Source: Polyporus tsugae | Taxonomy: Eukaryota; Basidiomycota; Agaricomycetes; Polyporales; Polyporaceae | Assembly: GCA_024305745.1 (NCBI GenBank) | Contig: JAHRBS010000004.1 | Location: forward strand, 2,666,001-2,730,000 | Direction of reading: 5' to 3' | DNA: 64,000 nucleotides | Shown here: positions 33,741 to 46,014 of the stretch, piece by piece | How the letters are laid out: every line of letters begins with the position of its first letter | How positions within the stretch are numbered: position 1 is the stretch's first letter | Program-made: the position numbers and the translations under genes | Notes under the pieces: generated by a model | The model's input: the letters and a program-made list of their open reading frames with translations, nothing else | Database searches by the model: none | What the model was told of the DNA's origin: nothing

Positions 33741-35208
33741 ATGCTAACCGGCTGCGATGCCAACGTAGAACTGCCTCCACCAGACTTGCGGAGCCTGACC
33801 TCGGTGTTCTTTGCCGTCCACCTCGCTGGAGGGCATATTGGGCTCCCGATCCTAGTCGCGACGTTCCTTCTCTCGAAGACCGCGAATCGCCACCCGACAG
33901 TCGTTAACTTTTGTATTGTATGGATACTGTATTCTATCATTTACTGTCTGCTGTGAGTCTCCTCGCTCGTTTCCTCTCGTGGCTGGCAGGCGAAGATGCT
34001 CATACTGCAACCAGCATTTACGGGGGCGATGCCTGGCTAGACAACCCGCGGCACGAGTTATGCCTGGCCCAAGCGGTGATGAATTATGCGGCCCCTCCCA
34101 TGGCTGTTGTGGCTGGATTCGAGGTTGTACTTCAAGTAAGTATCCTTTTAACCACACGATCTCTTCGGCATGCGAGTAACACGCGTGACAGATTTGGAGC
34201 ACATTTATAGAGCCATGGAAGCACGCTCGACTTGCCTGTATCCCGCCTTGGATGAAGTTGGTCGCAGTACGTCCTTCGAAATATTTCCCCTCCTCGCTGG
34301 CCTCTGACTTGGGATACTCTTACATAGATCGTCGCGCCACCTTACTTAACTTTCATAGCATTCGCTGTACCTGCTATGGTGGCCGGCTTGCGTCATCCTG
34401 AGTGGGTTCAGGTCAAGACCGGACTCTACTGTGGGCTCATGCACGGACATTTGTACGTTGTTCTTCCATAGCTTCTCTGCCTTCTTTGCTGATAGAGGCT
34501 CTAATTGACAGTGAAAAGTTTGCCGTGCCTACCTTCTGCAGTGTCTTCCTGATACTCACCATCGGCCTCGAAGGCAAGTAGGTGACAGTCCGGTTTGATC
34601 AATCCTCATTTTATACTCTTCTCTAGTTGCGAGCATTGTGCAGTACATTCGCGGACGGCGCAACATCAAAAGGGATTTTCCATTGGTAACAGCGAAGCGG
34701 CCTTCGTTATCTCCATGGGCTAGGGTGGGTAACTTCCACAACATGTCCATGTCATCGTGAAGGCCAATTTTGCCCAACCAGGCCGCCCTCTTCCTCGTTT
34801 ACTCTGCCCTGGCACTCAGGTAAGTTGCCCATCGTGAAACCCTTAGTACCCCATTCAACTAAGGATCCAAATCCCAGTGCTTGCATCATGGACCTCAAGC
34901 AGAATCTAAGTGTATTCGCGTACATGATCCAAGCAGCGCTCCCACTCACAGCTTTCCTTGTCTTCGGGCTGCAGAAGGTGTCCCTTCAGTCTGTTTGACT
35001 GGTCGTCATATCTAACCACCGGGCCTCCTAGGATGTGCTCATGGTTTGGCTCTGCTGCAACCGCCGCCGCCATTGGGACAGGGAGGACAGCACCAGAGCG
35101 TCCAACGAGTCACCTCGGATTATCAGGACCAACTCAGTCGCCTCACAGGCGACCATCGAATGCACATCTCCGATCGCCACCACACATCCCTCCTCTTCAA
35201 TCGTGTGA
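33741..35208 (+). CDS. Seven-helix membrane protein, basidiomycete orphan receptor-like
   Basis: Start MLTGCDANVELPPPDLRSL. Hydrophobic segments spread over about eight exons: LTSVFFAVHLAGGHIGLPIL, VVNFCIVWILYSIIYCLL, LAQAVMNYAAPPMAVVAGFE, IVAPPYLTFIAFAVPAMVAG, FAVPTFCSVFLILTIGLE, ALFLVYSALALS and FAYMIQAALPLTAFLVFGLQ. They are followed by a basic cytosolic tail (DVLMVWLCCNRRRHWD) that stops at 35208. The layout, outside N-terminus, seven helices and a Ser/Arg-rich C-tail, resembles a G-protein-coupled receptor. The sequence is not the STE3 pheromone-receptor type and no named ligand family fits. The second exon boundary (33950-33998) is unresolved. Confidence 0.6.
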
Positions 35209-35630
35209 TGATTGTGACGGCAACGGTTGGTTTCAGTGACACCCAGAGCCCACCAAGGGAGCTACACCCCGCCGACTGCGAGACGGCATCCGCAGATCTA
35301 ACCTCGGTCTGAATCACATCCAGATGAGGGCGCGTTGCGACCACAGTGGCCGCTCGTGCCTCCACGTCGCTGGGACTGCAGCTCTCTTCCGTTGGATCGG
35401 ACGGGCATGCATAGGCCTCGCGCGGCGCATCTCCGCCCGCCCAGAAATCTATACGATTGTCCAACAGTGCTCTGGCAGCATCCGTCATCATCATCGTGGA
35501 TACACAGCGGCTCGGAACCTTGGTCGTGAGGCATCTTGATGGTGCGAGAGTGGAGGTAGAGGAAGAAGAGATAAATAGACCCCGTATGTACAGTACACAT
35601 GCAATGTCCAGCAGCGCACACAACAGTGCA
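35209..35630. other. Convergent intergenic, 7TM gene / SEC61 gamma
   Basis: 422 bp between two 3' ends. No gene is seen; overlapping open frames here lack motifs. Confidence 0.5.
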
Positions 35631-36052
35631 TCATGCGCCGCCTCTGTATGGAACATCAGTGAATCATTCGTCAAAGGAGTAGAGGTGACGCACACTAGGA
35701 TGTTGTTGCTGCGAACGGGGTCAGAATAGCGCCAAGCAAGTTCACTGAAGGGACGTACATCGGGATGTGGATGAGCTTGACGAAGTACCCAATGAAACCC
35801 ATAACCGCAAAACCAATAGCGACAGCCTTGGAAATCTGGACGAACTCTGTTCAAGGCGTCAGAGAAGTGCGGAATACCATGTCGCCGCCGTGGCAGACCT
35901 TTCTGCGAAGGCTTGGTACACCGGGTGAGGAACTACCACAACATTGCATCAGCCTGGGTCCGGCTAGGCGTCTGAGGGAGGTTACACACCTGGTTGCCGT
36001 CGCGGATGAACTGCTGGGGAATGTCGATGAACTCCTTGAGCTTCTCAGACAT
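35631..36052 (-). CDS. SSS1: SEC61 translocon gamma subunit (Sss1)
   Basis: A 70-residue protein from five small exons. 36052-35990 encodes [20 protein letters not shown](Q). About 35934-35899 encodes [11 protein letters not shown]. About 35846-35760 encodes [31 protein letters not shown] tiny exon at 35710-35696 gives NNILV, and the last exon completes VGGA and stops at 35631. The amphipathic N-terminal helix and single C-terminal membrane helix are those of SEC61 gamma. It clamps the Sec61 channel in the ER membrane for protein translocation. Five exons for 70 codons shows how intron-dense this genome is. Confidence 0.95.
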
Positions 36053-36352
36053 GGCGGTGGACAATACGAGGGATGATACAGAGGGTACTTTTGTGGGGAG
36101 AGGGAAAGATGCTGCTGGCGGTCGCGCGCTGCCCGTCGACGTGTAACTCCTTCGATCACGAGACTCTCCTCTGGACAGGCGCCTAATACGCCTGGGGACT
36201 GCACGACGAGGACCTCCGCTGCATTAATTGCGGACACTGTCGCTCACTTATCTGCTCTGCTCTCTGTCAATCGCTGGTAGATGTGTAGGTGCGTGCCCAT
36301 CTTCCATGATCGCTACATCCATTGTCTGAGGGTTTTGCCCAGTGCCGTATGA
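36053..36352. promoter_or_regulatory. Divergent promoter, SEC61 gamma / PPR gene
   Basis: 300 bp between the two start codons, no other feature seen. Confidence 0.5.
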
Positions 36353-38728
36353 ATGTTCTTGAGGAGAGCATTCGTTCAAGGCAGACATTTACCAGCCCGC
36401 TTCTCGCTCCGTCCTCATCCGCATCCTCATCCGCATCGTCGTCCTCATCCTCATCCTCCCTATCCCCTTCGCTTGGTCTCCTCTGCTGCACGTCCCATCG
36501 AACAGCATGCAAGCGGTCTCTCGAACGAAAGGACGTCTCAGGCTCACGACCCTACCCCGACCGGCGCGTTCGTCGAGGAGCTAGAACGCTTCCACTCTGT
36601 TGCATGCACAAGAGGGGGGACTCCTCGTCCGGCTTTCGATCTTCTCCGGAGATGTGTCAACGCACTCCCGGACCCATCTTCCATGCTGCGTGGATCGTCG
36701 AAAGAGCTCCTGGAACAAGCTCTCCTGCACTTGTGCCGATCGTCCTCCCCTCATGATAATACAGTCGTGAGGGACGGTCTTTTCATGGTCGCCCAACTTC
36801 TGGAGGTCGGGGTTCAGGAATATGCTATTGACGTGTTCAGCCGACTCGTGGATAAGGGTAACGCGAACGTCGCCCTCGATTGGCTCTGGGTCACTGGGAG
36901 GAAGGACGATATAGGTATCGGCTACGCGTTAGACCTTGCTCATTGGCATCGTCTCCTCGAGTTCGCCGCACTCAAACGGAACGAGTACCTGCTCGCCAAC
37001 GCACTCAAGAAGATGAAGCTACTTGGCGTCGTTCCGACGACTGACACCGGGTATCTCATCGTGACGGCGATATTCCGTTCTGTTTCCCCACACACCACTC
37101 GACCTCTTCCTTCGTACGGTATGATGAAGCATACCATCAACCTCTTCCACGTTACCGGGATCCCTTACGATAGGAGTACGGCACGAATCATCGTGGAAGG
37201 CTACACCAAGGCGGGAGAGGAGGACTCTGGTCAGCGTGTAGAGCTTTTGTACACATCGACGCTGGCCGAACCTGGGAGTCGCCTCACGGAGGCGCGCATG
37301 AACGGGTCTCTCGCATCGGCAGCGTTTGGCGGTACGCGAAGACAGGCTCTCCTCAGGCAACTGCGGCGATACCAAGACCTGGGACTCGAACCATCTGAGG
37401 ACACCCTCTTCGCTGTATTAGGCAACGATGCGAAGATAGACGACTACGAGTATTGGAAGAAGACACTGTCGGTCGGCGGTGGCTCCAGAGCTGCTGCTAA
37501 AGTAATGGAGAACGTTCTCGGGGCAGGAGGCCCTCCATCACGGGTCGTCGAGTTTTACAAGCTCGAATGGACTCGAGGGTACAGGGTATCCTCCGATATG
37601 CTTCACTTCGCCATCCAAGCCCTCTTGTCTTCCAACCTGGCCAGCCCCTCCCAAAGAGCCCTGGAGGCCGCTCTTGCCCTGTATCGTGACTTCGTCAGCC
37701 GGGATGTTGCACCCAGTTCTTCCGGGGATGATCCCGCAGTGGGGGAACATCCCCAATCACGGACATACCAGGTGCTCCTCCGCACCCTCACTCGCGGCCA
37801 CGGCGCGAAATTCCTACCCGTTGCTGTCACCCTCGTGGATGACATGCGAAGATTCCGCGTTGACCTCGATCTCCAGACCACCGCCAGTGTCATCGTCCTC
37901 ATCATGCGTGCCTGCCCAACGCCCGAGGATGCCTTCGAATCGTACCGCCTGCTCGGCCAGCCCCCAGATCAATATGCCACGCCGAACCTCAACGAGGAGG
38001 GCTACACCGCCCTCCTAAGCGAGTTCTGCAAGCTCGAGACGTGGCCGCAGGGAATCCCGTCGACGAAGCACTTCTTCCAGATCGTCGCCGACATGCGCAA
38101 GCACGGCCTCGAGCTCAACCACAAGGTGTACACGATCATCATCGGCCGGCTCGCCGTCCTCGCCACCGCCGCCGCGTCCGCCCCGCCAGCCCCAGAGAAC
38201 AACCACGACCTGCGCAGGCAGATCGCGAAGACCATCGCGCGCGTGCACAACCACCTGACGCTGAACGCCAGCTTCACGCCCGACGTCGCGCTCTGGAACC
38301 AGCTCATGGACGCATACCAGCGCGCGGGGTGCTTCACGGAGGCGTGCCGCATCTGGGAGAAACTGTTCGCCTCGCGGACGTTCGACAACGTCAGCGTGAG
38401 CATCACCATCGACGCCTGCGCGTTCAACCGCGCGTACGACGTGGCCGTGCGCGTCTTTACCGGCCTGCTGGAGTCGGAGTACCCGTTGAACGTCCGCAAT
38501 TGGAACACCTTCCTGGAGTGTCTGTGCCGGCTGGACAGGATCGACGAGGCGATGAAGGTTTTGTGTCTGGAGATGTCGGGGAGGGAGGACGGTGTTGTGC
38601 CAGACAAGGAGTCGGTGCGAATACTGCTGAAGTTTGTCACGAAGCACAAGCAGGAGGCGGAGGTCCGGTCAAAGCTCAAACGATTCCTTCCCAAGTTGTA
38701 TTACTCTTTACAGAGCGAAATGGGATGA
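36353..38728 (+). CDS. Mitochondrial pentatricopeptide-repeat (PPR) protein
   Basis: A single exon of 791 codons starting MFLRRAFVQGRHLPARFSLR, an Arg-rich, acid-free mitochondrial presequence. It continues with a His-Pro repeat (HPHPHPHRRPHPHP) encoded by a CATCCT-type microsatellite around 36412-36460. The body is a series of helical repeats about 35 residues long, for example YALDLAHWHRLLEFAALKRN, LANALKKMKLLGVVPTTDTG, DVALWNQLMDAYQRAGCFTE, NVRNWNTFLECLCRLDRIDE and DGVVPDKESVRILLKFVTKH. The spacing and G-xPD/N-xxT-type turns fit PPR motifs. PPR proteins bind organellar RNA and act in its maturation or translation. The target cannot be predicted. It is intronless in an intron-rich neighbourhood. 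Confidence 0.85.
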   Translation: MFLRRAFVQGRHLPARFSLRPHPHPHPHRRPHPHPPYPLRLVSSAARPIEQHASGLSNERTSQAHDPTPTGAFVEELERFHSVACTRGGTPRPAFDLLRRCVNALPDPSSMLRGSSKELLEQALLHLCRSSSPHDNTVVRDGLFMVAQLLEVGVQEYAIDVFSRLVDKGNANVALDWLWVTGRKDDIGIGYALDLAHWHRLLEFAALKRNEYLLANALKKMKLLGVVPTTDTGYLIVTAIFRSVSPHTTRPLPSYGMMKHTINLFHVTGIPYDRSTARIIVEGYTKAGEEDSGQRVELLYTSTLAEPGSRLTEARMNGSLASAAFGGTRRQALLRQLRRYQDLGLEPSEDTLFAVLGNDAKIDDYEYWKKTLSVGGGSRAAAKVMENVLGAGGPPSRVVEFYKLEWTRGYRVSSDMLHFAIQALLSSNLASPSQRALEAALALYRDFVSRDVAPSSSGDDPAVGEHPQSRTYQVLLRTLTRGHGAKFLPVAVTLVDDMRRFRVDLDLQTTASVIVLIMRACPTPEDAFESYRLLGQPPDQYATPNLNEEGYTALLSEFCKLETWPQGIPSTKHFFQIVADMRKHGLELNHKVYTIIIGRLAVLATAAASAPPAPENNHDLRRQIAKTIARVHNHLTLNASFTPDVALWNQLMDAYQRAGCFTEACRIWEKLFASRTFDNVSVSITIDACAFNRAYDVAVRVFTGLLESEYPLNVRNWNTFLECLCRLDRIDEAMKVLCLEMSGREDGVVPDKESVRILLKFVTKHKQEAEVRSKLKRFLPKLYYSLQSEMG

Positions 38729-38921
38729 CAAGAGTTGATCGAAAGCAATGCGTGCGATAGGATTGATGTGTGATAGTGTGACATGCGAGGTATATAGTAT
38801 AGATATGCGTGTGGTTGAACAGTACGCTGGCCGGCGTGGGCCGTCTAGGAGAATAGAAAGCCCATGATGTGTAAGGTATCTCTGCGATATCTACCGAAGT
38901 CCGTTATTAAAAAGTGTTCGA

Positions 38922-41900
38922 TCAGGTGGATGCTGCTGTTTCTTCCACAGAGGGGCAGTCGCACTGACAGCGCATGCTCAGTCAAGGAGAGACGATGGCG
39001 CATGTGAAACGATGACTCACGATGAGATTGAGGTCGCCGTAAGCATCATCGACGCGGGAGACGGTGGGCCAGAACTTTCTCTCAAGGAGCCATGGCATAG
39101 GGTACGCAGCCGTTTGACGGGAGTAGGGGCTGCGGACAGATATGTGAGAAGTTCAACATTCAACGCGAACCTACCACACTCACCGATTCCAGTCTTCTTC
39201 GGATAAGGCGATGACAGAGATGGGGTGGGGTGCGTTCTTGAGAACGTTGTTGTCTTTGGGTTGCTTACCAGTGATGATATCTTCAGCTTCCTTGCGGATC
39301 TGGATCATCGCATCACAGAACCTGGAGACGTATCTGAGCTATATCGCGGGGATGAGAACACGCAGACTTTGCATACCTGTCAATCTCCTCGAGCGTCTCG
39401 GACTCCGTGGGTTCGATCAACATACAGGTGGAGATGGGCCATGAGCAGGTAGGAGGATGGAAGCCGTAGTCTTGCAAACGCTTCGCGAAATCGTTGACCT
39501 TGAGCCCGGCGGCCTTCTCGAACTCGGCAAGATCGATCAGAAGCTCATGGGCAACCCGTCCCTTCCCGTTCTTGTAGCGGAGGGTGTAGTGACCAGACAA
39601 ACGATGAGCCATGTAGTTCGCGTTCAGGAGCGCAGCCTTCGAAGCACCAGACAGGCCCGAACCGCCGAGCATCTTGATGTATGCCCAGGAGATAAGCAGA
39701 ATGGACGCGCTGCCGAAGGGAGCGGCGGCCACGGCGGCGATCGCTTTGTCACCACCGGTGGTAACGAGAGGGTGGGACGGGAGGAAAGGTGCAAGGTGTT
39801 CAGCGACGCAAATAGGGCCAACCCCAGGACCACCACCGCCGTGGGGACTAAAGTGGTCATGTTAAAAATGGAGGCGAAAAATCAGGGTACATTGAACTTA
39901 CATAGCAAACGTCTTGTGCAGGTTCATGTGACAAACGTCACCGCCGCAGATAGCAGGGTTAGTCAAACCAATCTGGGCGTTTAGGTTCGCGCCGTCCAAG
40001 TAGACCTGTCCGCCGTTGTCATGAATGATTTTGCACGCATCTTGCACGCCGTGTTCGAAGACACCGAAAGTCGACGGGTACGTGATCTGTAGCACGGGTC
40101 AGCATGGCCCCGGGAGGATGAATGATCACACATTACCATGAAAGCCGCCAGATTGTCCTTGTGCTTCTCGGCCTTCGTGTGCAGATCTTTAAGATCGAGG
40201 TTACCGTCAGCGTGAGTCTTCACTGGGACCACTTTCAAACCCGCCATGACCGCAGACTGCGAATCGTGTCAGTGATCGGTCGATACTATTCCAGTAGCAG
40301 TACTCACTGCAGGGTTGGTACCATGCGCGCTCACAGGAATGAGGCAGATGTCTCGGTGGCCCTCTCCGCGCGACTCGTGGTACGCTCTGATGACCGATAA
40401 GCCAGCGTACTCTCCGGCAGCACCCGAGTTGGGCTGGAGAGAGCATGCGGTGAAACCAGTGATCTTGCAGAGGTCCTGCTCAAGTTCCTACGACAACTCA
40501 TCAGTCACGCAATTACAGTTCGCACCAAGCAATCTATACCTTGATTAGCTCCAAGTAACCCTTGACCTGGTCTTTGGGCGCGAAGGGATGCACCGAGCTG
40601 AACTCCGGCCAGGTGAGGGGGATCATGCTGCTCGTACTGTTCAACTTCATCGTGCAGCTACCTAGGGGAATCATCGCATGGTTGAGGCCGAGGTCCTTGG
40701 ACTGGAGGTGGTAGATGTAGCGGAGCATCTCCGTCTCGGAATGATGCGCGTTGAAGACCGGGTGGGGAAGGAACTTCGACGTGCGACGCAATGGCTCAGG
40801 AATGGCAAGAGATCCGAGCGGGACGAGGTCGCTTGGGGTAATGGCGGGTTGCGAAGCGGCCTCAGCGAAGACGTTAATCAAAGTAACAGCGTCCTCCACA
40901 CCAGCACTCTCGTCCAGGCTAAGGCCGACGTGCTTCCCATCGATCCTGCGCAAGTTAATACCAGTCACCAGGGCGGCGGCATGAACCTCCTCCGCATCCT
41001 TGACCGCACCGCTGACATCAAGGGTGATGGTGTCGAAAAACTGAGAACTAACTGCCTTGTAGCCATAGCGCTCCACCGCCGACTTGACGATCTGGGTCAG
41101 ACCGTGGACCTTCTGCGCGATACGCTGCAGGTTGACAGGACCATGGTACACGGCGTACATGGCGGCCATGTTCGCGAGGAGCGCCTGACTCGTGCAGATG
41201 TTGCTGGTAGCCTTCTCGCGACGAATGTGCTGCTCGCGAGCTGGGTGAAAAATGAGCAAAAGGCACAATACAGTAGCGTACACCTGACTTACTTTGAAGG
41301 GCCAGACGATATGCAGGCTTTCCATGGATATCGCGACTAAGACCGATGAGGCGACCGGGCATCTTCCGCTTCAGCTTGTCCGTGCACGCGAAGAACGCTG
41401 CGTGAGGACCGCCATATCCAGCAGGGACACCGAACCGTGCAGAGTTACCGAGAACGATGTCAGCACCCCATTCACCCGGTGGCTTGAGCATCGTCAGCGC
41501 CAAAAGGTCGGTAGCGCACACGAGGAGAGCGCCTGTCGAATGGATGGAGTGCGCCAAACCGGAGAAGTCCTTTACGGCACCGTTGACATCGGGATACTGG
41601 ACGAGGACGCCACAAAGGTCCTTGCGCACCGCGTCGTTGTCGAGATCCTTCAACGCATCGCCGACGACCAAGTTGATACCGAAACCTTTGGCGCGAGTCC
41701 GGAGCACAGCGATCGTCTGGGGCGAGACTCCAATGTCCGCGAAGAAGGTGCGCTTCTTTCCGTTTGATCCGGTGAAAGCCATGACCATGCCCTCGGCCGC
41801 AGCAGTCGCCTCGTCCAAAAGCGACGCATTGGCAATATCCATTGACGTCAATGACATCACCATCGTCTGAAAGTTCACCAACGACTCCAGGCGACCTACC

Positions 41901-42485
41901 CCCCAGACACGTTAACAGGGTGTTCGAAGATAGAATGGCCACGCATACGGACCTTGGGCGATCTCAGGTTGGTAGGGTGTATAGGGCGTGTACCAAGCCG
42001 GGCTTTCCATGATCTGGACGCCCTGTTACTTCCGGGGCGCACGAACAGAATGGAAGAATACGACATACGTTCCGCAAGATGACGGGTGGTACGACCGCAT
42101 TGTGGTAACCCATGCCGATGTAGCTCTTGAACGGCTTGTTCGCCTTGCCCAGCCCCTTCGCGCGCAGGAAGAGCTGCGACTCGGTAAGGGAAGGGATGGA
42201 TTCATCGCTCACGGACGTAGAGGAGGACCTGATCTTCTCGGGCACGGCGTCGGCCACGAACGCGTCCATGGAGTCATAGCCAAGCTTGTTGAGCATATGC
42301 GCGACCTCGTTGTCGTCAGGTCCGATGTGGCGGTCGACGAAGGTATCCAGAGACGCGAAGAGAGACGGAGGGGCCTTGGCAGTCGCAAGGCCCCGCGCGG
42401 ATACCGTCAAGTGTCCCAGGTGTTTGCGGGCATGGGGCGTGAAGGATCGCGGGAGGAGGGCTGAGAGGTTATGGAAGGCCGCCAT
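38922..42485 (-). CDS. GCV2: Glycine decarboxylase P-protein (glycine cleavage system), mitochondrial
   Basis: Start [20 protein letters not shown] at 42485, a mitochondrial presequence ending near ARGLATAK. Next is [20 protein letters not shown], the usual N-terminus of the mature enzyme. Later landmarks are [86 protein letters not shown] and [20 protein letters not shown]. The PLP-lysine region is [20 protein letters not shown]. The C-terminal exons read [20 protein letters not shown] and, after an intron, [13 protein letters not shown], stopping at 38922. About ten introns. The enzyme decarboxylates glycine and passes the aminomethyl group to the H-protein lipoyl arm in the matrix. All expected active-site blocks are present. 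It converges on the PPR gene, with 193 bp between the stops. Confidence 0.96.
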
Positions 42486-43471
42486 GGGCGGGGAGGGGGC
42501 ACCTTGCGCCCGGGAAAGGGACGGTGGGGCGGTTGTGTATGAAGAGGAGGGCTGGGAGGTGGGCGGTGAAGGTGGCCATTTTTTAGTCGCAGTGTTCACC
42601 GAGCCATTCACCGAGTAAAGCAAACGCTTATCGTCCAACCCCTCCTCCTCACTTTTTTTTACATACTCGCTTCCCGCCCTGCGCGGTCCGCCGGCGTCTC
42701 TCGCCCGACTCTGCCTTTCCTCCCTCGCTCCCCGCGTTTCTCTAACATTTTCCTACAAGAAGCTTTGGAAAAAAAGCGCAATATGGAGATTGCCACAATC
42801 GTCATATATTCCGTGGCATCCGGGGAGTCCTTGTGGAGCGAATGCCCCTCCATTGCCAAACGGAGCTTGAGCACGAGTTAGCCTTCACGGCATTGTTCCG
42901 CGCAGTGAAAAACCTTTTTCACATTACTCGGCTCCCTGCTGCTCCGTTCCGAGCCTCGATCCCGACGCTTTCCTCCCTAAAATGGTAAGTGCGCCCCTTG
43001 CTGTGCCTATTCACGTTGCAGACCAATGTTTGAGATTCATCCGTATGCTCATACCGTTACGTTCAAGCTGGCCTTTGGCACTTGTCGTCTGCCCAGGCGT
43101 CCTCTATGCGAATCCCGCGCAGATTCCCGTCGGGTTCCCGCGAGGATCTTATCTCGACGTCAAGACCGCCGCTCGCCGCGAGAGTACTTATCGCGTTGTG
43201 CCCATATCAGCCTCGGGGCCCCACTCAGCGTTGATCAAACCAAGATCAAACATCGAAAGATAAGTTGTGGAATGCGAGGCTCCGCTATCGAAGCCTCCAG
43301 CCATCCGACAGCTCGCACGATGCGGGCATTGGCAATGCGGCGTCACGACATGAGCGCCATCCCATCGGCGTACGCGAACCGAATGAAGCCTACTACATCC
43401 TCCGACTGTTTCCTGCGCAGATCGTCGTCAGCTCTTTAAGCTCCGGACGGGCCAATAGCACAAGCGCACAC
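42486..43471. other. Intergenic, about 1 kb, GLDC promoter side
   Basis: It holds the GLDC 5' region. CT-rich DNA leads to an ATG at 42981 followed at once by a good intron (GTAAGTGCG...TTGCAG, 42984-43021), which resembles the start of a small plus-strand gene. None of the downstream frames (42982-43263, 43026-43439, 43265-43636) shows a recognisable product and they run into the ARMH3-like gene. Confidence 0.35.
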
Positions 43472-46014
43472 TCACGGTGGGTCATCTGTCCCATGAACAT
43501 CCTCGCCGTATGGCAGCCCGTCCTTCTCGATTTCCTTAGCTACCGCGCGCAACCCCTGGTTTGCCGAGCGGATCCCCGTTTCTTGGAGTTTGGTCTCGTA
43601 ATGCTCGACGATGGCGATGATGTTATTCAGGGCTAGCGATGAAGGGGTGTTGAAACTTGAAGTATGTTTTGGGGAAGTGTTCGAATGGGGTTCATCCAAG
43701 AACGCCGCCCGCTGCTTCCGGAAGACCTCGGCGGAGCGCACGACCTCGTACTGTGTCGCTGGATCAGACAAGCCCCGCAGTCGGACGCCGTGACGTGGTA
43801 CGCACCACTAGCTCGTGAACTGCCTTAGGATTGGGAAGGAAGTGCTCGTGGCGACACAATGCAAAGTCAACCAGCAGTAGCGTCTGTACCGGGTATCTCA
43901 GCACGCTCCTTAAGAACAGGTCAATGATTTCATACCTCCCGCGTCAGTATATCCACGCCTCTGATGGTTATCAAGCCGTCCAACCTATTTGCAAGGAAAT
44001 CAAGTAGATGCACCAATGCGCGCCAAAGTTCTTGCCAATGATACTCTGCAGAACGGCTTCGTCAATTCGAAGCAATATGGGAGGGCATAAAGAAAGACGA
44101 ACCAAGTCGAATGCGTCCCAAATGAAGGAACCACAACGTTTGGTAACAGATTTTGATACAGATTCTAGCATGGAGACAAAAATCTCAATTTGACCGCCGG
44201 CAAGACGGTTGAATCACACGTACTTACAAATAACACTGGACCTCGAGCCTCTTATGCAGATTGTGCCGAAGCCACAGTATACAACAGTCTAACAGTGCAC
44301 AGAGCGGTGGTCGAGGGGGCGGGACTATCGGTAACGGCGGTTGCCTCTGGGAATTTCGTAGATCAACTCGAATGCTACTCAAACGCCAAGGTAAACGTCA
44401 CTCACCTGACGACATAATCTAATGTCCCCTGTGTTATCCTGATGCAGAGCTGCAATCGTGTCGCCGTTCTCCACTAGCACCAAGAGTGTGTTGAGTACCA
44501 GATGAGCGTAAGCAACTGCGCGGGGTGAAGAGGTTGACGAAGCATGAGACAGTAGATACGACGATAGGGAAATTAAGGTGAGAGGAAGCGGGGTAATCCT
44601 GGTAGCCGTCTTCTTCGCTGAATCTTCCTGGGTGTGGAGTGTGCTCACGAACACCTTGCGAAAGGTTGGACTACCGTGCAAGAACTCAAACAAGGGCAGA
44701 AGGATAACACATGCTTCGATTGGTCTAAAATGCAAAGTTAGGCTGTATTCCAGGACCATCTCATTGATGAACCCGCACTGGCTTTTGAACAACTCTCGAG
44801 GAGGGTCTACTGGCGCGGACGCAAAAGCGCGATCCGGACGCAGAGAGGACAAGAACGAGTTGAAACTTGTTGCTAGAGTTGGCGGAGAGTCGTCAGAGAT
44901 ACTGTGATATGCCCTGGAACGGTTGGTCAGACAAGCCACCGCCAAGGGAGGTCAACTTGTGTGCAGCTGACGCACTTGACCACAGCGGAAGCGGCAAAGT
45001 TCGCTGCCCAGCATGTCATGCGCGTGAAGCCCTCGTCTTCTGTCTCCCTGATGCGTCTAAGGTATGGGTTGAGTTTCGCCGCATCAGACTTATGGAAGTT
45101 GGCTAGCAGCGCGAGAAGTAAGACGGCTTCGAAGGTAAATTGTTCGGTGTCCAGCGACGTGGCTGTCTGTTCAAGGTTGTCAGCTACTTTCCTGAGTATC
45201 AAGGGCGTGCTTTACCTTAATGATACAGGGAAAGATATCATGTCGGAGAAAGTATGCTCCAGGGCTCAGCTGGCTGATTCCACAAACAAAGATAACGGCC
45301 AGCTGCAGCACTTCATGTCGCAGGTTGGCTAAACAGTATCTAGGTCAGCATACTATTTCATAAGGCATCGGCACACATTGATTTTATATACCTGATAGTT
45401 CCGTGTTGCTGAGAACCTCATCAATTGCACTGGTGAATTCCTAATATCTTTTAGCATTGATGGATTCGCCGGGACCAGTCGGACTGTACAAGGTCACCTT
45501 GAAGACCACATCGCTGCTATTCACTCCGCCGGCAAAGACCTCCATGACTTCCCACCCAGCAAAGTTCTTGCTCAGCATACTTCGGCTGAAGATGGCTAAA
45601 GTTGCGGCAGCGTGGGTCCTCTTGGCTTCATCGGCATTCTCAGAACGGAGCACCCGGAGGCATGCGCGTACCATGCCGTTCAGGGCCGGCTACGAGTACC
45701 ACCCAGCCTCAGTATTGCACGAGGGTACCCTGTAAGTTGCGCACCTTGAGGGAGCTCAGACAATTATCTTTCCTAACGTCATTCAGCCTGGCAGATAACC
45801 ACTCCCTGTCGACATTGAGGTCAAGCAGTTGAGACCAAAAATTGGCGACGTCCTGCCTAGGCCCTGCAAGCTCCTCGGGCGTGATGCCCTTTATTTTTGT
45901 GGCCACAGTCAACAAACGTCTCATAGACTCCATTTGGGGCGAACTTGCCTGCAGGATTCGACTGTAAGTCGCCGCAAACTTGGAGCTGAACTGCTTTGAC
46001 CCTCGACGGTCCAT
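43472..46014 (-). CDS. ARMH3-like armadillo-type helical protein (DUF1741 / UPF0588)
   Basis: Start MDRRGSKQFSSKFAATYSRI at 46014. Exons continue with MVRACLRVLRSENADEAKRT, FAGWEVMEVFAGGVNSSDVV, FTFEAVLLLALLANFHKSDA (the LLxLLANF-K block is typical), AYHSISDDSPPTLATSFNSF, PIEACVILLPLFEFLHGSPT, LQSIIGK...QELWRALVHLLDFLANRLDG and FALCRHEHFLPNPKAVHELV. The C-terminus reads AEVFRKQRAAFLDE, LALNNIIAIVEHYETKLQET and ends at 43472. The order and motifs match fungal homologues of human ARMH3 (C10orf76), which recruits/activates PI4KB and GBF1-Arf1 at the Golgi; the S. pombe homologue is an uncharacterised membrane-associated protein. Many introns, several approximate. The function here is by homology only. 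Confidence 0.75.

Noticed and set aside
38015..38760. Long open frames on both strands overlapping the PPR gene (38002-38694 -, 38015-38647 -, 38041-38760 +)
   Set aside because: They are GC-driven shadows of the intact 791-codon PPR frame and have no family features.
42981..43439. Possible small plus-strand gene beginning ATG-intron after a CT-rich leader
   Set aside because: The start and first intron look good, but no downstream frame gives a recognisable or uninterrupted product; left as intergenic.
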